Below, in pieces: positions 1-9,746 of a stretch of 64,000 nt of DNA. Source of the DNA: an uncultured Desulfobulbaceae bacterium (GTDB taxonomy: Bacteria; Desulfobacterota; Desulfobulbia; Desulfobulbales; Desulfocapsaceae); contig CAISPV010000003.1 in NCBI GenBank assembly GCA_903887485.1, forward strand, positions 26,133-90,132, read 5' to 3'. The notes below the pieces were generated by a model that saw only the letters and a list, made by a program, of their open reading frames with translations, searched no databases and had not been told where the DNA came from. A program made the position numbers and the translations under genes. The stretch's first letter is position 1. Every line of letters begins with the position of its first letter.

Positions 1-2261
1 GTCTCGATTTCTTCAGGGTCGGCAGTGATGGCCAGAATCAGGTTGTTGCGGTTGAAAATAAGGGTGGCTAACTCCTGCAGGGCAGACAGGAAGGCCTCCT
101 CCATCTGCGGGTAATTCTGGTCCAGCTCTTTTTCCGCCCGATACGAGGTAATACCGGAGATCATCTCATTGTATGCCCCGGCAAGACCGAGATGGGCAAA
201 GGCCCGAGCGGCCGCCAGACTGTAGCCTTCACTCTGGGCGCTGTGTTCCGACCAGGCAACTTCGCGGTGCACGATCTCCTCAATGTGCGCTCTGTCATCC
301 AAAGAAAGTTCGGTAAAGATCTCGGTCATCAGGTGTAGAGCCCGCTCCTGGTATTCCGGCAGGCACTTCATCTGAAACCAGAGAACGGGCCGCACCAGCT
401 CGGAACTGCCCAACTTGCTATAGCTGTTAAAGGAGTGGGAAAAATCACCGGTACAGGTGCCCAGCTCCCGGGCCAGATGCATGAAATCCATCTTCCTTGT
501 ACCGATCTCGGTGACAATGGTGGCAAAAAGATCCAACCAGGGCAGAAGCCGGGAAGGGACTACCGAGATATCATAGCCCATATCCACATAGGAGATATGC
601 TCGGTGGCAAGGGCGCTGACCAGCACCTGCGTGCCGCCAAACATCTCGGTGGGCTGTACTGCATGAAAGGCAAGGTGTGAATCCAGGTCGCTATGGCTCA
701 GTTGCGGCAGCAGGGCAAGGGTTTCAGGACTGTTGGGTGTCTGTTGTTGCTGCCGCAGTTCAGCGGTTCTGGCAATGAGCTCCTGCCGCTGCGTCCCGGT
801 CAAGGTCGCCGCGTAGTCCTCCAGCCTTTTGATCTCTTCATCTTGGGTCTGGGCCAGCTTGGCAGGATCGGGGATCAGGGTGACCACCACGGTGGCCTTG
901 TTTTCCAGAAGATAGCGTTCAATCAACTCCTCAAAATAGTGTTCCTCAAGCGCCTTGTGGCGAATGGTACGGAACAGCTCTTCGATCTCCAGGGCCTCAA
1001 AGGGATCAGTGCCGTACTTGAGGGCAGGCATGGCCTTGCCGATAAGATCCAGACCGCGTTGGGCCTTGCTCGACTCTTCCCGCACCGAAAATTCATATTT
1101 ATTCAGTTCCGAGAGCAACAGATCGCGATCAAGGCCCGTTTTCACCATCTCCCGCAAGGTCTCATTGTACAGGGACAGAAAGGGGTCCCATTTATCAGGA
1201 TCACTGCCGACCAGATAAGTGATCATGAAGGTCTTGAAGCTTGAGGTACACAGATAGAGCCCGCCGAAGTCCTTACAAAGGCCACTGGAGACGATCTTGT
1301 TTTTCAGGGGAGAGGCATCTGAATTGTAGAGGATCCCGGCAATAACCTGAAAAGCAGCGTTTTCCTGACGATTGAGCACCGTGGAAACCGCCTGGCCCAC
1401 GGCCAGAAAGGTCTTGGCCGCCGTGTCTGCCGATTCCACTCCGTAGTGGTCTTCAACAAAGGTGATCTGGTCAATATCCCGCCCCGCCTCAACCTTGATC
1501 CTGGCCTCTGCTGCCGGGAAGACCTTCAGGAAATGATCCTGGAGATAGCGGAGTTCATCGGCAAGCGGCGCATCCCCGTAGATAAAGAAGGTGCTGTTGG
1601 AAGGATGATAATGTTCCTTGTGGAAGGCGCAGAAGGCCTCATAGGAGAGATCCGGGATATTCTTGGGGTCACCGCCGGACTCATGGGCGTAGGTGGAACC
1701 GGGCATGAGTCCGCCAAAGATATGATGAAACAGCAGGCGGATCGGATCGGAAAAGGCGCCCTTCATCTCATTGTAGACCACCCCCTGAAACTCCAGCTCC
1801 CCATTTTCCTCTTCCTGATGATAATGCCAGCCCTCCTGTTCAAAGGTGGCGCGGCTGAGCAGCGGATTGAACACCACGTCGCAATATACATCCATGATGT
1901 TGAAATATTCCTTCAGATTACGGGTGGCGAAGGGATAATAGGTGATATCCGATCCGGTCATGGCATTCAAAAAGGTCATGAGCCCGCCCTTGTGGATCTC
2001 GCCGAAGACATCATTGACGGGATATTTCTTCGATCCCATTAGCACCGAATGTTCAAGGATATGGGCCACGCCGGTGGAATCCGTGGGACTGGTATTAAAG
2101 GCGGCGGCAAAGGTCTTGTTGGGATCGCTGTTTTTGATGGCAAGCAAGGGGCAGCCCAAGATATCATGCTCAAAGAGATAGACATCGGCCCCAATTTCCG
2201 CGATATGCGCGTGTCGTTTCAGGATAAAGGCAGAATAGGATTGTCCAGGGATAAAAGGCAT
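1..2261 (-). CDS. PreP/Cym1-like M16C zinc metallopeptidase, C-terminus truncated by window edge
   Basis: Open frame read by hand on the minus strand from ATG (complement 2259-2261): MPFIPGQSYSAFILKRHAHIAEIGADVYLFEHD...STGVAHILEHSVLMGSKKYP. Inverted zinc motif HxxEH (HILEH). Runs off the left edge, so it is not in the ORF track. Confidence 0.88.
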   Translation of the reverse strand, partial: MPFIPGQSYSAFILKRHAHIAEIGADVYLFEHDILGCPLLAIKNSDPNKTFAAAFNTSPTDSTGVAHILEHSVLMGSKKYPVNDVFGEIHKGGLMTFLNAMTGSDITYYPFATRNLKEYFNIMDVYCDVVFNPLLSRATFEQEGWHYHQEEENGELEFQGVVYNEMKGAFSDPIRLLFHHIFGGLMPGSTYAHESGGDPKNIPDLSYEAFCAFHKEHYHPSNSTFFIYGDAPLADELRYLQDHFLKVFPAAEARIKVEAGRDIDQITFVEDHYGVESADTAAKTFLAVGQAVSTVLNRQENAAFQVIAGILYNSDASPLKNKIVSSGLCKDFGGLYLCTSSFKTFMITYLVGSDPDKWDPFLSLYNETLREMVKTGLDRDLLLSELNKYEFSVREESSKAQRGLDLIGKAMPALKYGTDPFEALEIEELFRTIRHKALEEHYFEELIERYLLENKATVVVTLIPDPAKLAQTQDEEIKRLEDYAATLTGTQRQELIARTAELRQQQQTPNSPETLALLPQLSHSDLDSHLAFHAVQPTEMFGGTQVLVSALATEHISYVDMGYDISVVPSRLLPWLDLFATIVTEIGTRKMDFMHLARELGTCTGDFSHSFNSYSKLGSSELVRPVLWFQMKCLPEYQERALHLMTEIFTELSLDDRAHIEEIVHREVAWSEHSAQSEGYSLAAARAFAHLGLAGAYNEMISGITSYRAEKELDQNYPQMEEAFLSALQELATLIFNRNNLILAITADPEEIE

Positions 2262-2285
2262 GAGAATATAAGAAAATGAAGAATG

Positions 2286-2735
2286 TTAGAACATCTTTGC
2301 TGAATCCAGAAGCAGGGTGACCGGCCCGTCATTCACCAGTTCCACTGCCATTGTTGCCTGAAAACGACCCGTTGCCGTCTGAATGCCATGGTGTTGCACG
2401 GCCTTGATAAAGCGTTCATACAGGGATTCCGCCTGCTCCGGCCTGGCCGCCTGCGAATAACCCGGCCGACGCCCCTTGCGGCAATCTCCATAGAGAGTGA
2501 ACTGAGAGATAATAAGCATGGCGCCGCCGGTGTCGAGCAGGGAACGATTCATTTTCCCTTCTTCGTCTTCAAAAATTCGCAAATAAACTATCTTGTCAAC
2601 CAGCCAGGCCAGGTCAGTGTCCTGATCCTCTCGATGGATGCCAAGCAGAACAACCAGCCCCTGGCCAATGGCCCCGACTTGTTCCTGGTCAACTGTGACC
2701 GCTGCCCGGCTGACCCGTTGAATAACTGCTCGCAT
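2286..2735 (-). CDS. dtd: D-aminoacyl-tRNA deacylase
   Basis: 149 aa; [16 protein letters not shown]..., ..[22 protein letters not shown].., C-terminal [11 protein letters not shown] typical of Dtd. Confidence 0.95.
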   Translation of the reverse strand: MRAVIQRVSRAAVTVDQEQVGAIGQGLVVLLGIHREDQDTDLAWLVDKIVYLRIFEDEEGKMNRSLLDTGGAMLIISQFTLYGDCRKGRRPGYSQAARPEQAESLYERFIKAVQHHGIQTATGRFQATMAVELVNDGPVTLLLDSAKMF

Positions 2736-2945
2736 ATACCAGCCTCCGATATCAATGCCAAATCACGCGCCCCACTGTACCCACAAACCAAAGAGGGTGT
2801 CAACTGGCTTGCAAGAGAAAGGGCACCATTTTACAGGGTTCCTGAAAATAGGTGGGGAACGAAGGGGAATCTGCTATCATAGGGGTAGTAGCTGTCTCTC
2901 ACCGAACAGTCCCCCAAGAATCTGCACCAAACATAATTGAAAAAC

Positions 2946-4187
2946 ATGGATTCTCACAACATCTCCTGCAAAAAGGGCTTTTCCTCCGTCCATTATGGCT
3001 GGTATGTAATGGCGACCGGAACCCTCTGTCTTTTTGCCAGCCTCGGTCTGGGCAGGTTTTCCTTAGGGATGCTCCTGCCGTCCATGGGCCGCGCCCTGCA
3101 ACTCTCCTATCTGCAGATGGGGCTGATCGGGACCTTGAACTTTATTGGCTATCTGCTCGCGGTGCTGCTCTGCGGCCGACTGACCAGACGCTTTGGCGCC
3201 CGCCGGTTGATCGGAACGGCCATGGCAGTCATTGGTGTCTCCATGCTCCTCATAGGCTGGGCCCGGAACCTGTATCTGATCCTGGCCCTCTATCTGTTGA
3301 CCGGGATCGGCAGCGGCCTGTCCAATGTGCCGATGGTCTCCCTGGTCTCGTGCTGGTTTGTCGGCAATAAACGAGGCCTGGCCACCGGGTTTGTGGCCAT
3401 CGGCAACGGTTTTGCCATTATCCTGTCCGGAAGGTTGATTCCCTATCTCAACACCGTCTATGAACAAGGCTGGCGGGTAAGCTGGCTGGTCCTCGGCGCG
3501 ATTGTGCTCTGTGTCGCGGCGATATGTTCTCTTATTCTCAGAAACAGCCCCCAGGAATGCGGGCTTCTGCCGGTGGGCATGACCGAGTCCCATCCCGACA
3601 AACGCCATACTGCCTTTACCGAATCTCCCCGGCTCCGCTCCTCCATTGTCCTGCACTGCGCTGCCATTTATTTTCTATTCGGCTTTACCTATGTGATCTA
3701 CACCACTTTTATTGTGACGACCCTGGTGCAGGAAAAAGGATTCAGCGAGGCCGTGGCCGGCAATTTCTGGTCCTGGGTGGGTCTGCTCAGTCTTTTTTCC
3801 GGGCCGGTCTTCGGGATCTTTTCCGACCGCTTTGGCCGAAGACCGGCGTTGATGCTGGTCTTTGCCATTCAATCCGTGTCCTATCTTCTGATTGCCCTCG
3901 ATCTGCCCCGGATCTTTTTGTATCTTTCCATTGGCTGCTACGGGATTGTGGTCTGGAGTGTACCCGCCATCATGGCGGCCCTGGTGGGAGATTATGCGGG
4001 AGCCGAGCGGGTGGCGGCGATTTTTGGATTTATCACCTTTGTCTTTGGCCTGGGTCAGGTGATCGGCCCTTTTCTGGCCGGGCTCCTCGCCGAGACGACC
4101 GGCAGTTTTGCCGGCAGCTTTCTCATGGCGGCCGTTCTGGCACTCACGGCTGTCTTTCTTTCAGCGTTTTTACCCAAAAAACATTGA
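2946..4187 (+). CDS. MFS transporter
   Basis: About 413 aa, multiple hydrophobic segments; GRLTRRFGARR and FSDRFGRRPAL MFS loop motifs. ORF track begins 9 nt upstream at an alternative TTG. Confidence 0.85.
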   Translation: MDSHNISCKKGFSSVHYGWYVMATGTLCLFASLGLGRFSLGMLLPSMGRALQLSYLQMGLIGTLNFIGYLLAVLLCGRLTRRFGARRLIGTAMAVIGVSMLLIGWARNLYLILALYLLTGIGSGLSNVPMVSLVSCWFVGNKRGLATGFVAIGNGFAIILSGRLIPYLNTVYEQGWRVSWLVLGAIVLCVAAICSLILRNSPQECGLLPVGMTESHPDKRHTAFTESPRLRSSIVLHCAAIYFLFGFTYVIYTTFIVTTLVQEKGFSEAVAGNFWSWVGLLSLFSGPVFGIFSDRFGRRPALMLVFAIQSVSYLLIALDLPRIFLYLSIGCYGIVVWSVPAIMAALVGDYAGAERVAAIFGFITFVFGLGQVIGPFLAGLLAETTGSFAGSFLMAAVLALTAVFLSAFLPKKH

Positions 4188-4199
4188 TCATCCGATTTA

Positions 4200-5072
4200 T
4201 TATAGCTCAGTGGCCTGATCGGCGCACTGCGGCCAGCAATCAATGAGTCTTCCCTGGTCGCCAAGCTTGCAGGCCTTGACCAGAGGGTCGTGGTAGAAGG
4301 TGAACCAGGCGTCCCGCTTCCGGTATTCGGTGAGATATCGTTCCTTGCAGGCGATAACCTCCAGCGGGAAATTATCATAGGCCATCACCCAGAGGGGATT
4401 GACGTGGGCATGGGTGGGGAAAAGATCGCCAAGATGAACGGCAGTTTCGCCCTGAGAGGCGATTTCCACCAGTTGATGACCCAGGGTATGACCACCGGTC
4501 AGGCAAACCCTGACCTCCGGGCAGACCTGGTGAACGCCCTGGACAAGCTGAATCTTGCCGCTTTTTATCAGTTCATTAAAATTGATGGGCCAGTAGCTTT
4601 CCTGGGCCCGGCGGCCGGGCGAGATCACATCCGGCCACTCCGCCTCCTGAATCAGATGGGTGGCAGCCGGGAAGGTGACCTCTTCGCGGCCCTGCTCGTC
4701 CACCATGACCACACCGCCGGCATGGTCAAAATCGCCATGGGTCAGGATCACCAGATCAATATCCTGACGGCCGAGCCCTAAAGACGCAAGCTGAGAGAGC
4801 AGGCTCCACGGGCTGGTCACCTTAAAGATGGCCTGCTGTTTTGGGGTAAGTTTGTTGCCAAGACCGGTGTCAACAAGGATATTCATCCCTGGCGTTTTGA
4901 TCAGAAGCGGATCGTTGCCCAGGGGAATGGTATTGTCCGTAGCGGCCGGGACCTTCTTCTGCCAGAGCGATTTGGGCACAGGACCGAACATCGTTCCCCC
5001 ATCCAGACGGAAATCGCCGCCGCTGAGCCAGTAGAGTTCGGTTGCGCCAATGCGCAGAGGAATTACGGACAT
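4200..5072 (-). CDS. MBL-fold metallo-hydrolase
   Basis: 290 aa; LTHGDFDHAGG (HxxxDH-type motif), LTGGHTLGHQ, VHLGDLFPTHAH. Confidence 0.9.
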   Translation of the reverse strand: MSVIPLRIGATELYWLSGGDFRLDGGTMFGPVPKSLWQKKVPAATDNTIPLGNDPLLIKTPGMNILVDTGLGNKLTPKQQAIFKVTSPWSLLSQLASLGLGRQDIDLVILTHGDFDHAGGVVMVDEQGREEVTFPAATHLIQEAEWPDVISPGRRAQESYWPINFNELIKSGKIQLVQGVHQVCPEVRVCLTGGHTLGHQLVEIASQGETAVHLGDLFPTHAHVNPLWVMAYDNFPLEVIACKERYLTEYRKRDAWFTFYHDPLVKACKLGDQGRLIDCWPQCADQATEL

Positions 5073-5095
5073 CTTTCTGCTCCGGAAAAATTCAC

Positions 5096-6490
5096 CTATC
5101 GATATTTGGTCTCAAGAGGCGCGGGAACAGGATTTGAAGGTTGCGCCTGAGCAGGGGTAACTGCCGATTCCGGCGCAGGCGCAGCAGGGATCGCCGGTTC
5201 AGACCCCGGAACCGGCGCGGGCGCAGGATGGGGGATTGCTCTCTGGGCAGGTTCAGGGGGAATCACAGTCGCTGGTGGGTTGGCAACGGGCTCTGCCGTC
5301 GGAACAGGCGCAGAAGCTGGAGCCACTCCCGGTACGGCAACAGGAGCCGCCAGGGGCACCGACGGAGGCTGGGGCGGTTCCGGAACGACTGTTGGCTGAG
5401 GAGGCAGCGTCTCACTGCTCACAGGAACAGGTGCAGGCCCAGGAGACCTTTTCTGGAGAAAATGCACGGCATCCCCGCAGTAATCGGTAAAAACACCGTC
5501 AACACCGACCTTGAAATAAAATAATTCCAATAATGCCTCAAAACTGGCAGCATAGGACGGCAGCGATTCTTTTTCCCGACGGAAGGTATAGGCATGGACC
5601 ACCATACCCAGGCTGTGGGCGTCACTGATCAGTTCCGGACGCAGGAGATTCCCGGCCCCATCAACCAGCATGGACTTATCCATGCCAATCCCGGAGACAG
5701 AGGCCGACAGAGTACGCAGCCCTGACTTACTGTTGATCCAGTCATAATTATAATTGACCCACTCCCCCCATTGCAGGGACTTGGTCTCATGGCCATTATT
5801 GTCATCAATCAGCTGAATCAGTTTCAGCTCCATCTGCAGTCCCGGCATCAGCTCATCATGGATGCGCTTGAGTTCATCCGGATCAAAACACTGGAGATAT
5901 ATCTTGTCTTCTTTGCTTTTAAAGCCATACTCACGCAGGATCTTGAGCACGGCCCTGGAGATATCCTTGCCTTCCTTGCGATGCAGCCAGGGCTGTTTGA
6001 TCTCGGGATAAATACCAATGTCCCGGCGCATGGTCTTTTCCAGCCCCCGGATCAGCTCCAGCTCTTCCCTGAAGGTCGGAACGGTCAGTTGCAGGTTTTT
6101 GTTGGTATCGGGGAACCGGCCACTGTTGGGGTAGGGCTCTTTCAGATGCAGTTGTTTGATCTCGGCCAGGGTAAAATCAAGGGCATAAAACTTTCCATCC
6201 TCACGATTGCGGCCCGGAAAAAGCTCGGCCACATTGGTGACCCTATCGAGAGTGGGATCATGAAGCACAATCACCTGATCATCTTTGGTCATGACCAGGT
6301 CCTGCTCGATGTAATCACTGCCCATGGCCACTGCCAGGGCCACAGACGGCAGGTTATGTTCCATCAGATAGCCGGACGCGGCCCGGTGGGCAATGACAAT
6401 CTTATCGCCAGCCTGCGCAAAAACGGCCATAACGGTCAACAATAGAAAAATCCATCCACTTGATTTTATAATGAAAATTTTATAATCCAC
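5096..6490 (-). CDS. Glycerophosphodiester phosphodiesterase with signal peptide and Pro/Ala-rich C-terminal tail
   Basis: IAHRAASGYLMEHNLPSVALAVAMGSDYIEQDLVMTKDDQVIVLHD (GDPD motif); last ~110 aa strongly P/A/V-rich. Confidence 0.9.
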   Translation of the reverse strand: MDYKIFIIKSSGWIFLLLTVMAVFAQAGDKIVIAHRAASGYLMEHNLPSVALAVAMGSDYIEQDLVMTKDDQVIVLHDPTLDRVTNVAELFPGRNREDGKFYALDFTLAEIKQLHLKEPYPNSGRFPDTNKNLQLTVPTFREELELIRGLEKTMRRDIGIYPEIKQPWLHRKEGKDISRAVLKILREYGFKSKEDKIYLQCFDPDELKRIHDELMPGLQMELKLIQLIDDNNGHETKSLQWGEWVNYNYDWINSKSGLRTLSASVSGIGMDKSMLVDGAGNLLRPELISDAHSLGMVVHAYTFRREKESLPSYAASFEALLELFYFKVGVDGVFTDYCGDAVHFLQKRSPGPAPVPVSSETLPPQPTVVPEPPQPPSVPLAAPVAVPGVAPASAPVPTAEPVANPPATVIPPEPAQRAIPHPAPAPVPGSEPAIPAAPAPESAVTPAQAQPSNPVPAPLETKYR

Positions 6491-6590
6491 TCAGTTCACC
6501 ATACGCCGTCGTTTAAAAAGAACCGTAACATTGCAATGCCGTGCTCGGCAGTCGCTCTTCACACCCCAAGACCGCTGCCTTCTCTATCCT

Positions 6591-6695
6591 AAGCCGCTGT
6601 AAAAAATAACATGGCTATCTAGTTGTTTGAAGCGGCATTAGGAGCCGTAACGAAATAGACATAAATGGCCATGTTATTTCGTAACGGCTCCTAAA
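6591..6695. repeat. Multi-hairpin repeat element, copy R1
   Basis: aagccgctgtaaaaaataacatggctat...ggagccgtaacgaaatagacataaatggccatgttatttcgtaacggctcctaaa; near-identical to the reverse complement of 20448-20553. Confidence 0.85.
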
Positions 6696-8631
6696 ACTTC
6701 AAATAGGTATAGTCCGCCAGGCAGTTTTCATAGAAATCCACCAACCTTACCCCTTCACGGGGCTGAATCTTGCCCTGATGCACCTGCTGATCAATCTCTT
6801 TTTTAATGGTCCTGGCCATAAGCTCCGGATTGTACTGCATGGTGGTCAATACCTGCTGGGCGGAAGTCCCCTTGATCATCTCTTCAATATAAAAATCATT
6901 GGGATCGTCATCATCACAGTAGATATGCACCTCATTAAGCCGGCCAAAGAGATTATGCATATCGCCCATCACGTCCTGATACGCCCCGGTGAGAAACAGG
7001 CCAATATAATATTCTTCATCCGGTCGGAGGGTGTGGAGGAGCAGGGTCTTGTCAAAACCGGTCTTGGCGATAAAACGGTCAATCTTGCCGTCGGAATCGC
7101 AGGTGATATCGACCAGCGAACAGCTCACATCCGGCTGTTCGTCAAGACGCGTCACCGGCATGATGGGCAGGAGTTGTTTGATGGCCCAACTGTCGGCTGC
7201 CGACTGAAAGATCGAGAAGTTACAGAGGTATTGGCTGGCCTGCAGTTCACCGAGCCGTTGCAGTTCTTCGGGGATAAAGGATTGAACTGCTGCAATTTTC
7301 TGGATACGGGCCAGGGTATTCCAGTACAGGGTCTCGATCTTGGCCCGTTCGCCCATGGAGATAACCCCAAAACGGAAGGCGCTGATGGCATCATCCTTGC
7401 ACTGCTGGATATCGTTGAATATCTCCTGGTAATTGTTTGCATTCAGATCATGGGCGGAGGCTCGCATGGTGGAGACCAGATTGTGCTCTCCTGATTCCCG
7501 CTCGGTACTGAGGGTATTGCTGGTCTGATGAATATTATCAATTACATTGGTGATTACACAGGAATGATGGGCGGTCACGAAACGGCCGCTCTCACTGACA
7601 ATGTGGGGATGGGCAACGCCTGCCTGGTCGCAGATATACTGGAGGCCATCAATGATATCAAAGGCATACTCCTCCAGATGGTAGTTCCTGGAGGACTCAC
7701 TGGCGGAACGGGAACCGTCATAATCAATGCCCAGCCCGCCGCCGACATCAAAATATTCAAGGGGCAGCCCCAAGTCAACCAGGTCAACAAAGATGCGGCC
7801 CGCCTCGGTGATGGCTTCCTTGATAAAGCGGATATCCGGGATCTGGCTGCCCACATGAAAGTGCAGGAGCTTCAGGCAGTGGGTCATCCCCTGCTCTCGC
7901 AGCAGCGCCACCCCGCTCAGGATCTCGCTGCAGGTGAGACCAAATTTGGCCCTCTCGCCGCTGGCACTGGCCCAGCGGCCAGTACCATGCGCCGCCAGTT
8001 TGGCGCGGAACCCGATCAGCGGCTCGACCCCCAACTCCTTGGCCATCCTGATAATCAGGGAGAGCTCCGCGAACCGTTCAACCACAATAATGATCTTGCG
8101 GTCCAGTTTACGGCCGAGCAGGGCCAGCCGGATATAATCCTCATCCTTGTAGCCGTTGAGTATGGTCAGGGCATTGTGGTTATCGTTCAGGGCGAGTGCC
8201 GCCAGTAGTTCCGGTTTGGAGCCGGCCTCCAGGCCGTAATCAAAGGGCCGGCCAGCGTCAATGATCTCTTCGACCACCTCCCGCATCTGATTGACCTTAA
8301 CCGGGTAAACCCCAAGAAATTGTCCCTGGTATTCACATTCGTCGATAACCGCTCGGAAGGTGGTGTTCAGCAGGCGCACCTGGGAGCGGAGGATATCATG
8401 GAAGCGGATAACAGCGGGAAAGGAGATCTTCAGATTCTTGATCTCCTCAATGACCTCAAGAAAGTCAATGGTGGGACCATCTTCCCGTTTTTCCGGCAGG
8501 ACGCAAAGGTGCCCTTTGCTGTTCACTGAAAAATAGCCGTTCCCCCAATGCCGGACATGGTAGCGTTCACAGTTTTCCGTGGCTATTTCCACAGGATCAA
8601 TGGTCATTTCATCCACCCCGGTGAAAGGCAA
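6691..8631 (-). CDS. speA: Biosynthetic arginine decarboxylase
   Basis: 646 aa; VYPVKVNQ, FHVGSQIPDIRFI, YFDVGGGLGIDYDGS; PLP-dependent fold III SpeA family; ends TYLKF. Confidence 0.95.
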   Translation of the reverse strand: MPFTGVDEMTIDPVEIATENCERYHVRHWGNGYFSVNSKGHLCVLPEKREDGPTIDFLEVIEEIKNLKISFPAVIRFHDILRSQVRLLNTTFRAVIDECEYQGQFLGVYPVKVNQMREVVEEIIDAGRPFDYGLEAGSKPELLAALALNDNHNALTILNGYKDEDYIRLALLGRKLDRKIIIVVERFAELSLIIRMAKELGVEPLIGFRAKLAAHGTGRWASASGERAKFGLTCSEILSGVALLREQGMTHCLKLLHFHVGSQIPDIRFIKEAITEAGRIFVDLVDLGLPLEYFDVGGGLGIDYDGSRSASESSRNYHLEEYAFDIIDGLQYICDQAGVAHPHIVSESGRFVTAHHSCVITNVIDNIHQTSNTLSTERESGEHNLVSTMRASAHDLNANNYQEIFNDIQQCKDDAISAFRFGVISMGERAKIETLYWNTLARIQKIAAVQSFIPEELQRLGELQASQYLCNFSIFQSAADSWAIKQLLPIMPVTRLDEQPDVSCSLVDITCDSDGKIDRFIAKTGFDKTLLLHTLRPDEEYYIGLFLTGAYQDVMGDMHNLFGRLNEVHIYCDDDDPNDFYIEEMIKGTSAQQVLTTMQYNPELMARTIKKEIDQQVHQGKIQPREGVRLVDFYENCLADYTYLKF

Positions 8632-9511
8632 GGATCAGTTCCCTCACGACCTTCGTGGCAAAGACATCACTGTTGCCGCTGCTGTCTACCGGCGGGGACA
8701 GTTCCACCACGTCGGCCGCCACCATGTTTTTATGACGCAGGGCCTGGACGATCCTGACAAAGGAGAAAAAATCCTGGCCGCCCGGTTCCGGGGTGCCGGT
8801 TCCCGGAAGAAAGGCGGGGTCAAAGTAATCAAGATCGAGGGTGAGATAGATGGGGCGCTGGGCAGGCAGCCCTTCAATAAAGGCGACAAAGGCGTCAAGG
8901 CTTGGCGCCAGGGTGTGATTTTCACGCATCCAGGCGTATTCGTCCCTGGTCCCGGAACGGATGCCGAACTGGTACAATTGATGGCCGGGGCCGAAATGCT
9001 CCAGACACCTTCTGATGATCGAGGCGTGGGAATAATGATAGCCCTGATATTCATCCCGCAGATCGGCATGGGCGTCGAGATGCAGAAGCACCAGATCAGG
9101 AAAGGCCTGCAGATACCTGGCGATAAAGGAATAGGAGATGGAGTGCTCTCCACCGAGGGTCAGGAATTTAATCCCGTCACCGGCAAAATCAAGAGAACCG
9201 GCCAGCTCGGTGAACCGTTCATGGGCCGCGAGATAATCCTGATGGGCATCGCCGGTCTGCTGGACAATCAAGTTACCCAGATCATAAAAGGGCGTGGTTT
9301 CGTCCAGATCAAGATCCAGATACGGCGAATAACTCTCAATATCCGAGGCCACCATGCGGATGGCATCCGGGGCAATGGCCGTGCCCTTGCGAAAACAGGC
9401 AGTACCGTCAAAGCCGAATCCGATCATGTTCAGGCTGTGTGGTTGCAGCTGAGAAGCAGGCCGGGCGGTTCGATACAAACGCTTGGGTGGCTGCAATAAA
9501 GGTTGAGTCAT
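8609..9511 (-). CDS. speB: Agmatinase / ureohydrolase
   Basis: GGEHSISYSF, LHLDAHADLRDEYQGYHYSHAS, YLTLDLDYFDPAF metal-binding motifs; overlaps speA start. Confidence 0.93.
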   Translation of the reverse strand: MTQPLLQPPKRLYRTARPASQLQPHSLNMIGFGFDGTACFRKGTAIAPDAIRMVASDIESYSPYLDLDLDETTPFYDLGNLIVQQTGDAHQDYLAAHERFTELAGSLDFAGDGIKFLTLGGEHSISYSFIARYLQAFPDLVLLHLDAHADLRDEYQGYHYSHASIIRRCLEHFGPGHQLYQFGIRSGTRDEYAWMRENHTLAPSLDAFVAFIEGLPAQRPIYLTLDLDYFDPAFLPGTGTPEPGGQDFFSFVRIVQALRHKNMVAADVVELSPPVDSSGNSDVFATKVVRELILAFHRGG

Positions 9512-9611
9512 TGGACACCTCGTATTGGTTGATTTGAAAAAAAGAAAAAGCCCTGTTTTCTTTACTTTTTTCTTCTTTCAACTGGTTTGCCTCGGCAATC
9601 CTTGAGATGCT

Positions 9612-9746
9612 TATTCCAATTTGCATTCAAGCCGGCACCTTCGTCGGCTGCACTGCGCGGCTCCTCACCGTACTACCCCGTACTGCTTCGTCGCCGCTCG
9701 CTTGCCTTCTCGGTATCAGCTTGAATGCTTTTTGGAATTACTCCTT
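9612..9746. repeat. Imperfect inverted-repeat bounded intergenic element
   Basis: attccaatttgcattcaagc ... gcttgaatgctttttggaat, 17/20 complementary arms around a ~90 bp GC-rich core. Confidence 0.55.

Noticed and set aside
435-2279. Plus-strand ORFs (e.g. 435-680, 693-1244, 1446-2042) in the ORF track
   Set aside because: They are antisense shadows of the minus-strand M16C peptidase frame, which has clear motifs and continuous coding.
3063-3656. Antisense ORFs opposite MFS and many similar 60-300 aa antisense ORFs throughout (e.g. 17224-18189, 50584-51945, 54835-55884)
   Set aside because: Low-complexity, no recognisable family, fully overlapped by strong coding frames; typical of GC-rich codon-position bias.
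6591-6695. Interpretation of the hairpin repeats as integron attC sites
   Set aside because: GTTA/TAAC-like ends gave a superficial resemblance, but there is no integrase or cassette array, and the 3'-end placement next to housekeeping genes argues against it.
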